From NCBI GenBank assembly GCA_002007465.1, contig LNAC01000009.1, positions 5,109,167-5,173,166 of the forward strand: DNA of 64,000 nt. Reading direction: 5' to 3'. Positions 33,660 to 45,869 of the stretch are shown piece after piece. Under the pieces are notes generated by a model. It was not told the origin of the DNA. It made no database searches and was given only the letters and a program-made list of their open reading frames with translations. Within the stretch, counting starts at the first letter, position 1. Each line of letters starts with the position of its first letter. Position numbers and translations under genes: made by a program. Source of the stretch: Ailurus styani (taxonomy: Eukaryota > Chordata > Mammalia > Carnivora > Ailuridae).

Positions 33660-34560
33660 CCCAGTGAGAAAACAGATTCAGAAAAGGGGGCAGTAAAACA
33701 TGGCAAATTCACAAAGAGAAATGCATAAGCTACTAAAGCAGCATAGATTAGGGAGTACTTAAAACTTCTGGGTGAGGCAGGGCCTGAGGAAAGATGCTCT
33801 GGAATAAGTGATTTGATAATTTCTTGAAGATTAAATAGAATTTTGCCAGATGGGTAAGTGAGAGGAAGGACATTCCAGGCAGAGACATTGTGAGATGTAG
33901 TAATGAAACATGGATATCCCAAATTAGTAGAGCAAGAACAGGGCAGAGGATCAGCTGCAGAAGCCAGACAGGGGCCAGATGCGATCAGGCCAGGCTTGAT
34001 AAGGTATTCAAAACTGGAAGAGCTGTATTTATTTATTGGGGGCTTATTATGCAACTGACACTATCTGTGCACTGGGGATTTTGTTGAAGCCAAGAAATGG
34101 TCCTTACCCTCCCAGAGCTTACTGTTTATTTCCTCTGGGAAAGAAATAGGCAGTTACAATACCATGCATGTCATCAGAGGAAATAAGTGTAGGGCCTGGG
34201 TATACACATTGTGGGAGGGGAGCACTAGTCCAGTCTTAGGGAGTCAGGGAGAACTATCCTCCAGATGAGACCTGAAGATGGTGGAAACTGACCGGATGAA
34301 GAGGGCAGGGAAAGAGCCTTTAGGCTGAGGGAGTGAGGTGAGAGAGCTTGATGCCTTCTAGAAAACACATGTAACTCAGTATGATAAGCAGTAGAGTAGG
34401 AGTTAGGAGGGTAGGGCATTATGAGGCTGAAGTGGTCATTCGGGACCAGGTCATGTTTGTAAACCGTGTTGAATTTGAACTTTATTTTGGTGGCAGCGGG
34501 GAACCATTGAAAGGAGAGCAATGTAGTCAGAATTTCTTTTAGAAAACACACCGTCTGCAT
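33660..34560 (-). mobile_element. L2 LINE relics, collinear antisense blocks
   Basis: 'ggacattccaggcagagaca', 'gggccagatgcgatcaggcc', then a second 3' start at about 34040 ('gggggcttattatgcaactg'), 'ctcccagagcttactgttta', 'tggcagcggggaaccattga'. There are at least two L2 copies head to tail. Confidence 0.6.
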
Positions 34561-34984
34561 GATAAAAATCGATTAGAGGACATAAAACAGGAGGCAGACA
34601 CACCGGTGAGGAGGCTCTTGAGGACGCTGTCCCACGGATGACGAGCCCTGAACTAAGGCACGGAGAGAAGCGGACGGGACTCAGGACAGGAAGCAGAGGG
34701 ACGGACACCACAGGAAAGTCTGACTTCTTTTACTAGCGCTGAATGCACAGTTTGAGGAGAATTGAAATACCTCGAAGCTGCCACCCGTTCTGGTGTTAAT
34801 ATTAAAACTAGGGAGTGGAGAAGATAGGCTTTTAAAGATTTCCTTTTAATAAAATTAAATGCTTGTTGAAAAAAAATCAAACATTTAGAAAGTGCATGAA
34901 ATAAAAAGTTAAGTGTGTCAAGGTTTCTTCTGACTTTATTTGGTGTGAACCCTTGGTTTTTTTTATTCAGTTCATACACAGACA

Positions 34985-35115
34985 GACATATAGGCTCTAA
35001 GTTTCATGTGGGCAGGACCCTGGTTTTTGTTTTTAGTTTCTTTAAATCACTATATACCCAACATCTAGCAGAGTGTCAAATACAAGACACTCCATAATGT
35101 TTGTTAAATGAACTT
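34985..35115 (+). mobile_element. L2 3' end fragment
   Basis: 'tgtgggcaggaccctggttt', 'cactatatacccaacatcta', 'ataatgtttgttaaatgaac'. Confidence 0.65.
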
Positions 35116-35129
35116 GTAAAAACTGTATC

Positions 35130-35640
35130 CACATAATGATTTTTTAGGATACCACACAATGTGTATGATTTTGCATTTGTTTTTCACTTGGTATTATGTC
35201 ATAAGCTTTCTACTATGCTAGAGTGACCACTGAAGTTTTATCTTTCTAGTTACATTTATTTAACTTAGCTCTCTGTTGTTGGACATTTAGATCATTTCCA
35301 AATTTCCAGTTTTACACAAACATACAGTGAACAATCATGAATATTCATTGCACGCTTGTGCTAGATGTTGAATATGGGATTGCTTGTCAGCAGTTTGCTT
35401 ATTTAAAATGTTGAGAAAAACAAATTGCTCTTTAAAAAGTATATACCAATTCTTTGACACTCCAAGAATATATGAGAACTTTTTTCCCACCCCCTTACTG
35501 ACACCAATGTTATCAGTCTTTAATTTTTGCCAAACTGATGGCTAGCAGTTAATATCACATTTTAATTTGCACTTCTGGGGTTTTTGTGTAAAGTTAAGCA
35601 TTTTTAAAAGTGTTTTATTTGCCATTTATCTTTCTAAAAG
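35130..35640 (-). mobile_element. L1M relic
   Basis: 'aaattgctctttaaaaagta', 'ccttactgacaccaatgtta', 'tttgccaaactgatggctag' and 'ttgccatttatctttct' follow the conserved antisense L1 ORF2 end. Confidence 0.7.
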
Positions 35641-35772
35641 GTAGTTTTTAAGTCAGTTGTTTTAGTTGGAAGAGAAATTGAGAAGTCTGATTTCACAAAA
35701 CTGTTTTTAAGAAGTACCCTGTAGTTTAGAATACAGTTCACCCTACCACCCCCTTTCATGGCCCCAGTAGGT

Positions 35773-35815
35773 AGAGAGAGAGAGAGAGAGACACACACAC
35801 ACACACACACACACA
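35773..35815 (+). repeat. (AG)n(AC)n compound microsatellite
   Basis: Nine AG units are followed directly by about twelve AC units. Confidence 0.95.
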
Positions 35816-36530
35816 ACTTGAGACAGAGAAAAGATACACATCCAGGCCAGACCATTTTACTTGTTTGCCTTCTGGCCTTTCTCGTTCACCAGCAAAGCTT
35901 TTGTTTATGTGTTTGGAGAGAGTTAGCTGGTAATTCACTAGATTCCAGTTCACGTCATTTGGATCTTATGTCGTTACCTGCCTGCTTTGTCACAAAACTA
36001 TTTGAAAAAACAGATTTCCTCTTAAACAGTTTCTTTTACTCTGGTATGAGTATATAGTACTTAGAAAATGCATCATAATCTGGAAATCAGAAATGTAGAC
36101 AAAAAAGTTGTCACCCCTTACCAGGTTTATTTTGGGGAGGCACATCTAAGGACATGTCTGGCAGCATTATGAACAACACTGGCACCAAGGGCAACTGTGG
36201 GGGGTTAATGGGGACCCTGCATCATTCCTTGCCATGTGCCTGGTGAGTTAACTCCTAGATGTTTCTGGGAATGGTAGCAAGTGGGGAAAAGGCTGCAACC
36301 AACAATCAGTGTCACAAAGTGGGGATGACTAATTTGCTGAGGACACCGTTGAGACAGATGTTTAATTAGCTGAAGTCAGAGTAGATAAATTGGGAGAGGA
36401 CTGCCTATGCAGAGAGATGCCCTGTTCCCTCATCTCTCGTTTAACTGGTTTGGTTTGGGTTTTGTCCTTACCGTTTTCTTTTTGAAGGCAACGTCCTCAG
36501 ACTCAGGGGAGCGGCAAGGGGAAATAGGAG
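35816..36530. other. Unique intronic sequence
   Basis: No confident assignment. 36110-36290 might be a very diverged DNA-element relic. Confidence 0.35.
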
Positions 36531-36539
36531 AAAAAGTAC

Positions 36540-36775
36540 CCTTTGGTACATCTACTGAACACTTACTGTATTTTTGTATTTAACCTTTACAAAGACCTTG
36601 TGAAATGGACATTATCTATTTTTTATGGTTGAGAAAACCACAGCCGTGTATGTGTGTATTGTGTATGTGCATGCATTCTTGTGTGGATGGCTAATGAGTG
36701 ACGTAGATGAGATTTGAACCTGTACCCCTTGATTCTTAAGCCCAGTGTTTTTTCTCTGTACTGCAGCTGCCCCAT
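36540..36775 (-). mobile_element. MIR relic
   Basis: 'ctactgaacacttactgtat', 'aatggacattatctattttttatgg', 'gatgagatttgaacctgtac', 'cttaagcccagtg'. A short TG-rich insert lies at 36645-36690. Confidence 0.65.
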
Positions 36776-36789
36776 TTAAATTGTAATGC

Positions 36790-37190
36790 AAGTGAGAGAA
36801 CTTTCTGGAATAAAAGTAATCTGTACATTGACAGGAGCTGGTGTCACACAAGTGCATACATTTGTTGGAACTGTCAAATGATACTCAAAAGATTTGTGCA
36901 TATCACTGTGTGAAAATTTTACCTAAAAGTAAAAAGAGAATCTCAACCAAATATTGGATACCAGTTAACGTTATGCACACTGAACGTACTGTTGTCTACT
37001 CTTTACTTTGAAATGCATTTTTTTGAAGCTGCATTGGTGGATGGATATATGATAAAGCAAATATAGTAAAAATGCCAATTGTAGGATCTAGGTGGCGGGT
37101 ACATGGGTTTTCAATGTATAGTTCTTTCAACTTCTCTGTGGTTTAAAAATGTTTATAATAAACTAGGAAAGAACTTGTAAAAATTAAAAT
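36790..37190 (+). mobile_element. L1ME-type 3' end
   Basis: 'atgataaagcaaatatagta', 'taggatctaggtggcgggta', 'catgggttttcaatgtatag' and 'ttctttcaacttctctgtgg' follow an old L1 3'UTR in sense order. Confidence 0.65.
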
Positions 37191-37384
37191 ACATATTTCA
37201 GGTTCTGCTTGTTAATGGAAATTTCTGAACTTACAAATAATTATCTTTGTGGCATAGAAAACACTAATCTTTACTTCCTACAGGGTATTTTATCTTCTAT
37301 TACTTCATATATTAAATGACATCTTTGAGGTCATAGTTTCTTCCATGGACCTGTGGTTTTAAGGAGCATATAGAGTTATGAAAA

Positions 37385-37620
37385 TATAATAATTGTTACC
37401 ACTTATTGAATATTAAAAATTTGCCAGGCAATCTGCCAAACACTTTTTATAGTGATCTCTTTTAATCCTTAAATCAAGTATTTGAACTGGTTGTTATTTT
37501 TGTTTTATAAAAGAGAAAACTAAAGCTCAAAGAGTCTGCAAGATTTGTCCAGGGTCACAAAGCTAGTAAGTTGGGGAACTGGGATTCAAACCCAGATGTA
37601 TGATGCCAAAGTTTGTATTC
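37385..37620 (-). mobile_element. MIR SINE relic
   Basis: 'caggcaatctgccaaacact', 'agagaaaactaaagctcaaa', 'aactgggattcaaacccaga'. Confidence 0.8.
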
Positions 37621-37719
37621 CTCCTACTGGCTAAGGTCCCTCGGTCCACATGTCAGCAGAGGCAGGTATGCTTTTCTCCCTCAAGAGACCAAGTGCACCT
37701 GCTTCATTTGGACGTGGCA

Positions 37720-37965
37720 GCATAATTCAGTGGAAAGAGTACAGGCTTTGGACCCAAACCAGCCCAAGTCTCCACCCCGGCTGTGCCTTTCACACAAGCT
37801 GTAAGGTTAGACAAGTCATCAAGCCTTTTTCACTTCAGTTATCTTTTCTGTCAAGAGGAGTAATAAGACCTACCTGGCAGGGCCGTTGTTTTGACTGGAT
37901 GCATATAAAATAGTTCCAGAGTAAGTGCTCAGTGGATGTCAGCTGCCTTTATCCCTGTTGCTGCG
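37720..37965 (+). mobile_element. MIR SINE relic
   Basis: 'gtggaaagagtacaggcttt', 'gtaataagacctacctggca', 'agtaagtgctcagtggatgt'. It is opposite in orientation to the copy at 37385. Confidence 0.75.
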
Positions 37966-37969
37966 ATGG

Positions 37970-39380
37970 CACCAGGCACATCATAAAATCTGGCTTTTGA
38001 GGTTTTGATTTACTTCCTTTCCTACCCATATGACTTGGCCTTTGCCTGTACCTTTTGTTTGCAACAAATGAAGTCTATAGATAGCTTAAACCCTGTGATA
38101 GAAGCAGCCTTTGAATTGTGTTTGGGTATGGATCTGCTGGAAGCACCCTTTATTTTGAATAAGGAACAAACTAGATCTAGAGAGCCAACTCTAATGATTT
38201 TTGACTAACAAGAAAACCCATGTCAGGTATGGAGGAGTGGTCTAATGGTCACAAGGTGCATTCATCATGTAGCGTATATCAGTAAATTTAATTTACTGTA
38301 CCCAAAATTCTAGAGAGAAAGTGAACACAATACAGTTATCTGTAACAAACATGTTTACAGGCGATTATAAAAAAGCCTTTGTATTAACAGCCAAGTAGCT
38401 CTCAAAAGCCTGTTCCTTCTTCTTAGAAAACATTTAAAAGAGGAAATATAATGAAACATCCATGTGATTTTTGAGGAATGATTACGGACGTTACAGGGAG
38501 GTTTGGAGTGCTTTGTCTGCCCCGTCCATGAGGAGTCCTTGTCTCCCCCAGAGGAAGCAGGAGACCCCTTTCTTCAGGCAGGCCATCCATGTATTTATCC
38601 TGTTAGTAGCTGTAAGGAAAACTCTTCCTCTGCCAAGGCTGGGTGTGGCCATTTTCGTGAAAAATTATAACTTTATATGAGCTGTGCTCTCATAGAAGAC
38701 CTCTTCCAGACCAGTCCAGAGACCTGAGACACCCTACTTCTATCTCGCTGTTTTCAGAGGCCTGACTAGAGCCAGTCTTCCCCCATGACAGTTTAAAAGG
38801 CAGTTTTAACAATTGCAGTGACAACTTTCCACAAGGAGTTTTTCCTTTTTGAGTAAGTTACAAATACCAGTACTTTCTACAATGCCTTTTAATGCATTAA
38901 GAAAAGAAGAAGAAGAAAAATAGCTCATCGGTCAGGATATTTCTCCTGTCTTACTGTGACAGTAGTACCCAGAGACAAAGATAACTTAAAATCAGGAAAA
39001 GGCATTGGAGTGGCACTGGGAGGCAGGTCTGGGGAAAGGATGTATCAGCACCTACTTCTCATTACCTAGCTACTGATCACAGTCAGCAAGGTGGATAGAT
39101 TTTACTGTGCCATCAAACCAATTTTTCAAACAGAAAGTCAGTGAGATGTGATTAAAGCCCAAGTGCTCCAGAAGATACAAGGTGGTCTATTGGAGCTCCT
39201 CAATCTTCCCCAAAACTGTCACTACTGGATCATGGAAATATCAAATCATAACAGAACCCCAGCTTAACTTTTTTCTTTTGCACACTACATTTAATAGAAC
39301 AATGTGAATTATGATAAAATTAAGACAAAGTATGATTTAAGTCTAAAAAAATCCTCAAGTACAGTGTATCCAAATCCAAA
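37970..39380. other. Unique intronic sequence
   Basis: No repeat, exon or RNA gene was recognised in 1.4 kb. Confidence 0.4.
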
Positions 39381-39384
39381 CTCA

Positions 39385-39500
39385 TCACTCAGTAAATATT
39401 TATGGAGTCTCTGCTACATTTTAGGCAGCGTATAAGGATGCAGGGCCTGCTCTCAGCTCTCATTTTAGCGGCATAGGTAGTCAATAAAAACCGACCAACC
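39385..39500 (-). mobile_element. L2 3' end fragment
   Basis: 'cactcagtaaatatttatgg', 'ctacattttaggcagcgtat', 'gcagggcctgctctcagctc'. Confidence 0.55.
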
Positions 39501-40800
39501 AACAAATACGTTTGATTGGGATACTCCCTTCTGGCTTTTAGCCTGTCCATTTTCTGACTAAAAGGACTTCTTTGAATCTCCAGTTTTGTGAGTGTCCCTC
39601 CCGAAAGGAGTCCCTCTTGCCTCCACGATCGGACATTACCTCAGTCTTCCCACTTTAGCAAGTTTCCACGCATCCGCTGCTAATCGATTACCAACGCTGC
39701 TCCCTGATGTAGGGAGATGTGGACAGGACAGCGATGGTGGGTCGGATTCGTGAGCAATGAGTGACTCATCAGATCCAGAGCAGCAGTGTAAATTAAGAGG
39801 TCCAGGCTGTATCTCAGCCTTGGAAACTGCAGAGGGAACACTGTCCCTCAGCCACTCAGCCTTGCATCAGAGGTGCCATGGGCCTGCCCTGGTGAGTTCC
39901 TCATACATTGATCTTGCCAGATGTTGTGTGTACCTTACCAAGGAAACTAATGAGGACCCTCCTTTTCCTTTGGGATGGGGGAATTGAGCTTTCATTTGAG
40001 TAAAATGAAAGTCTCTTGTGGAGAACAGGTTCCTTTTTGTTTGCCAGCCCTGTAGCTGGTGACTAACGTATTTTGTGAAATGAGCAAAGGAGAAGCAGTG
40101 AAAGCCAATCTGCAGCCCACAGCTGCTTTGCTCTCTGCCAGCCCAGGCCCAAGGCCACCCACTTCCTGTTCAGGAATAGAGTCACTGCACTTTGATTATT
40201 GGAGATCAAACTTCCTCTGAGAATTAAATCATCGAATGAAAATGTAAATGTCTTAAAAATGAAACACAGTGCACATCAGTTGAAATTAGTGTTGCCTCCC
40301 AGGTTCCCAAGACATGAATCTCTAATGAGTCCTTGGGGAGCCCATTGGGCTATAGCAAAAACAGACATTTTAAGCACTGATAATCAAGTAAGGTTGCCCA
40401 ACAGGAAGAAGCTACTGTATACACTCTATTCCAGAAAAAGAAAAAGCAAACTCACTTTCCCAAGCAGGACCGTGCATGTGTGAAAGGTAGAGCACACGCA
40501 GATTCCTCATCTTCCATAGCAGAAGTTAAAATGTATTGTCTGATACTTATGATCATTTTTAAAATAACTAAGAATGCTAATAAAAAATAGGAAGGTGAGT
40601 ACCAGAAGAAATAGCCAAAAATTTTTGAAGTAATTGCCTGTAAGAAGGGATTTAGGGATATGCCGGGAATTAACTTTTTCACTATCGGACCTGTGGTATT
40701 ATTTACTTCTATATACAGCAGCTGCCCACAGGTCCTATCCCTATGCTTTAATAAAAACACCTTTTTGCACTGGAAAAAAAATGAAATAATTTTTAAAAAA
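39501..40800. other. Unique intronic sequence
   Basis: Nothing was recognised in 1.3 kb apart from chance frames. Confidence 0.4.
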
Positions 40801-40809
40801 CTGTATGTA

Positions 40810-41121
40810 CAGTTGACCCTCAAACAACACAGGCTTGAACTGCATGGATCCACTTATGTGCAGATTTTTTACAGTACAGTACTATCAATGTATTTTCCTT
40901 ATTTTCTTAACATCTTCTTTAGCTTTGTTGTAAGGATATGTTATGTAATACATACATAGACACAGGTGTAAAACAGACACCATACCAAATATGTTCTAAT
41001 CAACTGTTTGTGTTGTTGGTAAACCTTCCAGTCAACAGTAGGCTCTTAGTAGTTAAGTTTGGATTTTTGGCTATGTGGGGGATCAGTGCCCCTAACCCTC
41101 GTGTTGTTCAAGAGTCAGCTA
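40810..41121 (+). mobile_element. Tigger-type MITE (MER2-like), with terminal inverted repeats
   Basis: The left end 'cagttgaccctcaaacaaca' is the inverted partner of the right end 'gtgttgttcaagagtcagct'. TA dinucleotides flank both ends (40808-40809, 41122-41123), the target preference of Tc1/mariner elements. The interior keeps 'gaactgcatggatccactta' and 'cagtcaacagtaggctctta'. It is non-autonomous and about 312 bp. The 133-codon and 125-codon frames overlapping it are chance. Confidence 0.85.
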
Positions 41122-41123
41122 TA

Positions 41124-41960
41124 CGTGTTCCTTTGCAAAAAGTAAAAATAGTTTTTAAAATTTGTAAAAAGAAGACTGCTTACTTTCAAATTCTAGGGCT
41201 TAGAAAGATTTCTTTCTTTCCCTTACTTACATGGACTTTATTTGGTAACTTCCTTTTTCCTAAAAGCCACAATCCATTTTATTGCGTGGATGTCAGTTTT
41301 CTGAGAACACTGTGATTAAATAGTTGCTTCCCATTGCAAACATCTCCAAACCTTTTAAGACCAGAATGTTTTTTGAATATAACCATTATGGTGTGATTTT
41401 GCCAACATCTCGTCTCTGTGACCTGTTTTCTCCACAGGTTAAAGCACAAGCTATTAGCTGAGTACTCTTGTCCCATCCTGAGAATGACTAATATCTCCAA
41501 TATAAATGAAAACAGCTGCTTTTCCATAACATTAGAGTTCCAAACAGCTGTCACATGTACATTTTGACATTCTGGGTTTTTGGGTTTTTTTTTTTCCAAA
41601 TTGGGACAAAAATTAGTTTACTGAATCTACTAATCCAGTTAAGTATATCATCTAACTTCTGTGGAAAGGTGGAGAGGAGGTCACGGAAAAGCCTATCGAG
41701 CTAGAAGGTAGCTATCCACAAAGGCTCGAACTTACTTAAAATGAAAACCCTATGATGAGACCCCTCTGTGCCGAGAACAGAAGGTCTGTGGGGGCCTGGC
41801 GGGGGCTGCCGCACCACCGTCACCGCCCTTGCCAGAGACCCTGTGCCTCAGCCCACAGCCATTGTTCTCACTCTAGCTAAAGAGGCTGTGCCGTGCCATG
41901 GCCTTGTGTCCTGAAAGCCTGAATCCTTGCTGTCTCATCTTGCACAGCCCTTGGAGGGTT
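41124..41960. other. Unique intronic sequence
   Basis: No repeat was recognised. A small GC-rich stretch with several CpG lies at 41795-41830. Confidence 0.4.
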
Positions 41961-41964
41961 TATT

Positions 41965-42150
41965 TCAGGGATTACTGGTGTGGATCAGAAGACCGTGCTC
42001 CCTCTATTGGCTCAAAGCTTGCCCCACCACTCCTAGCTAGGTAACCTTGGTCAGGTCATTCTCACTCTCTGAGCTCCTTGCTTTATTTTGCTCGTCAGTA
42101 AGATAAAGTCACAACTAGATCACAGGCTGCTGCTTGGTAGTCTTAACTGT
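41965..42150 (+). mobile_element. MIR relic
   Basis: 'ccaccactcctagctaggta', 'accttggtcaggtcattctc', 'ctctgagctccttgctttat'. Confidence 0.65.
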
Positions 42151-42184
42151 GGGAGCTTAATACCTGGGTTCTAGAAACATCTCC

Positions 42185-42378
42185 CTGGTTCTACTCTTGG
42201 CTTCTGTTATTCTTTCTAGCTCTTTGGTAGGTTTCTTAGCCTGTTTGAATTTCATTTTCCTTATCTGTAAATGAGAACACTGTCTTCTTCATAGCATTGT
42301 AGCGAGAATTAAATAGAAATCCATGTGAAACACCAAACACTTAGCTGTTATTACTTTATTACTCAGTAAATGTTAGTC
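42185..42378 (+). mobile_element. MIR relic, second tandem copy
   Basis: 'ttccttatctgtaaatgaga', 'cattgtagcgagaattaaat', 'actcagtaaatgttagt' in sense order, right behind the preceding MIR. Confidence 0.65.
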
Positions 42379-42379
42379 C

Positions 42380-43160
42380 TGTCCTCCCTCTTCAATTTCA
42401 TTGTTTTGAGACCCAGCCATACTCACAATTTTGTGATATAACACTTTGTGTTTTAGGAGTATGACTGCTTTGAGTCATGATTCAACAGAGACCCTAGCTA
42501 CTAAGGAACCCAGCTCAAATTTAGTTCATGTTAGGTATGGCCCAGAATGTGTGCATCTGTCTGCCCAGCTGCTCGTTTGAGCTTTTCCAGGGGTCTGAGG
42601 CCCCTTGTCAGAGCAGCAAAGCATCAGTGAGAACATAGGTATGCACATGTAAGAGTGACCTAGCATTCCTCTGGAGCGCTCTGCATCTGGGGTGGATAGG
42701 CAGAAGGGTTAAAAGCTAGAGAAACTTTTGTCATAAATTTTCTCTTCAGCAGGACTTCCCAGGGAACATCTGACATTAGGAGAGAGGAAATGCTGATTGG
42801 CCTCGGAGTCAGCTGAAGGAGACAGGAGCTGCAGTGGAAGCTGCTGGATTTACTGTTATTAGCAAGGCAAATGGAAAGCCAGCAGGGCAGCCCAGCTCCC
42901 AGATAATAGATGTAACAAGAAGGAAAACTCCCAGGAAGGAAAATGGCTGTCAGCCACAAGTCCTCTTCCTCGTCTGCTGCCATCTTTTTTCCATTGCTTT
43001 TACCTTTTTGTTTTGTGTGTTTAGCACAAGGAGAAGCATATTTTAACATCCCAGGTTATAAGGCACAATTGGTTTAAAATAAAACAGGATCTATAATTCA
43101 GCTTCTTACCGGTTTGATAGATTCATAGTTGAACATGGTAAAATGTGTAAAATTGTATTA
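42380..43160. other. Unique intronic sequence
   Basis: No feature was recognised; a 129-codon antisense frame (42660-43049) has no known domain. Confidence 0.4.
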
Positions 43161-43164
43161 ACAT

Positions 43165-43400
43165 GGTATGAAATAGCTGCCATTTATTGAACACTTACCA
43201 CGTGCCCGACTAAGTGCTTTACATGTGTTATTATCTCATTTAATCCATATAACCACTTCCTGCTCTAGAAATTATCCTCATCCCCAGTTTAGAGATAAAG
43301 AAACAATGCTTAGAGCACTTAGGTAATTTCCCCAGGTCTTTAAGCTTAGTGGAGCTGGGATTTGAACCATGCCATTAAGGTCCTACCAGTCCAGGCGAAA
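43165..43400 (-). mobile_element. MIR SINE relic, well preserved
   Basis: 'catttattgaacacttacca', 'tgtgttattatctcatttaa', 'gagctgggatttgaaccatg'. Confidence 0.85.
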
Positions 43401-43804
43401 GTATTGAGGCAGGAGCCCAAATGGCTATCATGGGGCCAGACAGGGAACTAGCAGTAAGAAAAGTGCTTACTGAGGCCTGTGTTCCTGCCTTGAAACACAA
43501 CCCTAGCTGAAACAGTCGTGGTTAGAAGGTAGGTGGAGAAGAGCTGAGTTGGCAGGTGGAGATGATCTCTGAAGGGCCTGATCCCCCAAAACAGGGAAAA
43601 GGGCAGATGGGCAGTTGATACCTAAGGACACAACAACTGAGGAGAAATTGCAGGTCGGGAGAGCAGGGAGCGGGAAGGAGATGATGCTCAGCATCCGGGG
43701 ACGGAAATACAGCGAGCTGTGTTCTCTGCGGGGTCAGGTCACAAAGGCAACAGGTGAGCGAAACTCCTATCGTCAAAATGACCTCTAGAAAATATATCCC
43801 TTTA
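43401..43804. other. Unique intronic sequence
   Basis: Purine-rich, possibly a diverged L2; no firm assignment. Confidence 0.35.
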
Positions 43805-43818
43805 AAAATTCCTGTCAG

Positions 43819-44007
43819 GGGCACCTGGGAGGCTCAGTTAGTTAAGCATCTGCCTTTGGCTGGGGTCGTGATCCCTGGGTCCTGGGATTGAGTCCCGCAT
43901 CAGGCTCCCTGCTCAGTGGGAGGGAACTCTGCTTCTCGCTCTCCCTCTGCCCCTCCCGCTGCTCATGCTCTCTCTCTCTCTCAAATAAATAAAATCTTAA
44001 AAAAAAA
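43819..44007 (+). mobile_element. Carnivore SINE, older subfamily
   Basis: The duplication AAAATTCCTGTCAG / AAAATGCCTATCAG lies at 43805-43818 and 44008-44021, with two differences, which suggests moderate age. Confidence 0.92.
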
Positions 44008-44332
44008 AAAATGCCTATCAGAGGCCAGCATACTATAGTTTTTCTCATTAAGTCCAACATAGCTAGCCTCTTTTTCTAGCATGAGAACCAATGAAACTAA
44101 AAATACATATCTTTAAATGCTAAACTCAAACTTGGCACAGAAAGACGCTCACACTGTAAGAGGAGCTACAAAACAGACACCACCATCTACCCAATTTATT
44201 CAGTAAGTCATTCATCAGACATTTGCCAAGCTCTGTAATTGCAGAGATGAATAAGACTCCCTCCTCACAATTCACTCTTGGGGTTCATTGAATCACTGAG
44301 AGTCGTGGCAAGTGAGATTCTCCAAACTATTT

Positions 44333-44533
44333 TTTTTTTAAGATTTTATTTATTCATTTGACACAGAGAGAGAGATTACAAATAGACAGAGAGGCAGGCA
44401 GAGAGAGAGGAGAGAGGAGGAAGCAGGCTCCCTGCTGAGCAGAGAGCCCGATGTGGGCCTCGATCCCAGGACCCCGGGATCATGACCTGAGCCGAAGGCA
44501 GCGGCTTTAGCCCACTGAGCCACCCAGGCGCCC
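44333..44533 (-). mobile_element. Carnivore SINE, young
   Basis: The perfect 14-bp duplication TCTCCAAACTATTT lies at 44319-44332 and 44534-44547. It faces the plus-strand copy at 43819, about 325 bases away. Confidence 0.96.
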
Positions 44534-44639
44534 TCTCCAAACTATTTAAATTGTTCTCTTGGTCATTCTTCACTTTCTGTTTTTCCTCATTTTTACCAAA
44601 CAATTGTAGTTGAATTCGGGTCACTAAATGTGTAACTTA

Positions 44640-45560
44640 TACACAGAGCCGTCCAGGCAGGTAGGTGGCATCAAGGGCAGGCCCAGTCTTCTGAGAGGCA
44701 CACTGAGAACCTAGCGGGGTACTAAGCCCAGGGCAGGGTTCTGGGCAGGGCTGCGCCGGGAGCAAGGGCACTTAACCTGAATGAGACATGAGGGTCAAGG
44801 CCAGATGAATAAAAAAGAAGTCTCGTTTGGGGTTGGCTTTAAATTGCAGAAATCTTCTTGCCTCGAAGCAGAACCTNGAAAAAAGAAGAAGTCTCGTTTG
44901 GGGTTGGCTTTAAATTGCAGAAATCTTCTTGCCTCGAAGCAGAACCTGCAGGTGAGAGGAATGTTAAGTGGTAGGACTTTCCCTATTATGGGGAAAGGAA
45001 GTGGGCCATTCTGGGAATCTGGTAGGGCTTGATGTTGTCGTGGGGGTCAGACAGAGAGAAGCGTATGCAAAGGGTCCTAGAGGCCAGATAAGACTTAGGG
45101 AATAACCATGAAAAAGGGATGTGGTTTTGACCGACTGGAGGAGCAGGCAGCGTGGGTAAAGGGGGGACCGTGATTCTATGCACTGAGCAGTGAGGAGACA
45201 GATCAGCTGGCTCACAGAGGACACAGACGGACAATTAGGATGGATAGAAAGCCCGGAGAACAGGGTCAGGAAATTGTGAAAGGATGCTAAGCATGGAGGT
45301 GATAACCTTAAGAGAGCGCCCTCTGACAACAGGATAAAGAATGGATGGCTGGAGGCCAGGAGAAGAGCTGGGAGGCGATCCCTGGAGGCTGGATGATAAG
45401 CAATGCAAGGGCGATGTGTTAAATGGGTAGAATCTGTGGAACTTGGGAGTTGACTTCCTGTCAACAACAAGGAGGGAAGGCTGGGTAAGAAGTATTCCAG
45501 ACTTGAGAGTGCCCTGTTTACTACTCTGAATCTCTGGGGGCCAGAATCATTTTTAATGAT
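44640..45560 (-). mobile_element. L2 LINE relic, long antisense copy
   Basis: 'agggtcctagaggccagata', 'gatggctggaggccaggaga', 'aatgggtagaatctgtggaa' and 'cttgggagttgacttcctg' are in antisense L2 order. The 210-codon minus frame here is the longest in the window but matches no intact protein. An assembly duplication lies inside (44817-44947). Confidence 0.55.
44817..44947. repeat. Assembly seam: 60-bp duplication around a single N
   Basis: 44817-44876 and 44888-44947 are identical over 60 bases (both begin 'gaagtctcgtttggggttgg' and end 'gcctcgaagcagaacct'), separated by N at 44877 and ten bases. Contig ends that should overlap appear to have been placed side by side. Confidence 0.95.
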
Positions 45561-45635
45561 CTTTGTATCTGTAGTTCCAAACCCAGGACTTAGCACAGGG
45601 TAGGTTCAGTTAACGTTTGATGAACAACTGAGCTA
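45560..45635 (+). mobile_element. L2 3' end fragment
   Basis: 'gtatctgtagttccaaaccc', 'aggacttagcacagggtagg', 'tttgatgaacaactgag'. Confidence 0.6.
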
Positions 45636-45869
45636 ATCCAGTATCTTTGGAAACTCAGTTACAAGGAAAAAGAGCTAGTTTGAGTAGAGAAGGTTAGTAT
45701 GTTTGCAGTTGATTCTCCTGTGCAGTTAAAGTCAAATAGGTGCTTGGAGTTTCTCTTCATTCCTGCAAAGCCCCTGTGAGGCCCTGCAGCCTGTTGTCCC
45801 ACTCAGGGTTACAGCCCCTTCACCGGGGTCACTGGCACCCAGCTGAACACGGTCACTCTTGGTGCCTCA

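Noticed and set aside
33644..34054. A 136-codon minus-strand frame
   Set aside because: It overlaps antisense L2 relics, and no L2 protein motif is preserved in the frame.
44964..45596. The longest open frame (210 codons, minus strand)
   Set aside because: It lies in an antisense-oriented L2 relic and an assembly seam region, with low-complexity Ser/Pro/Leu composition, no known domain and no splice context.
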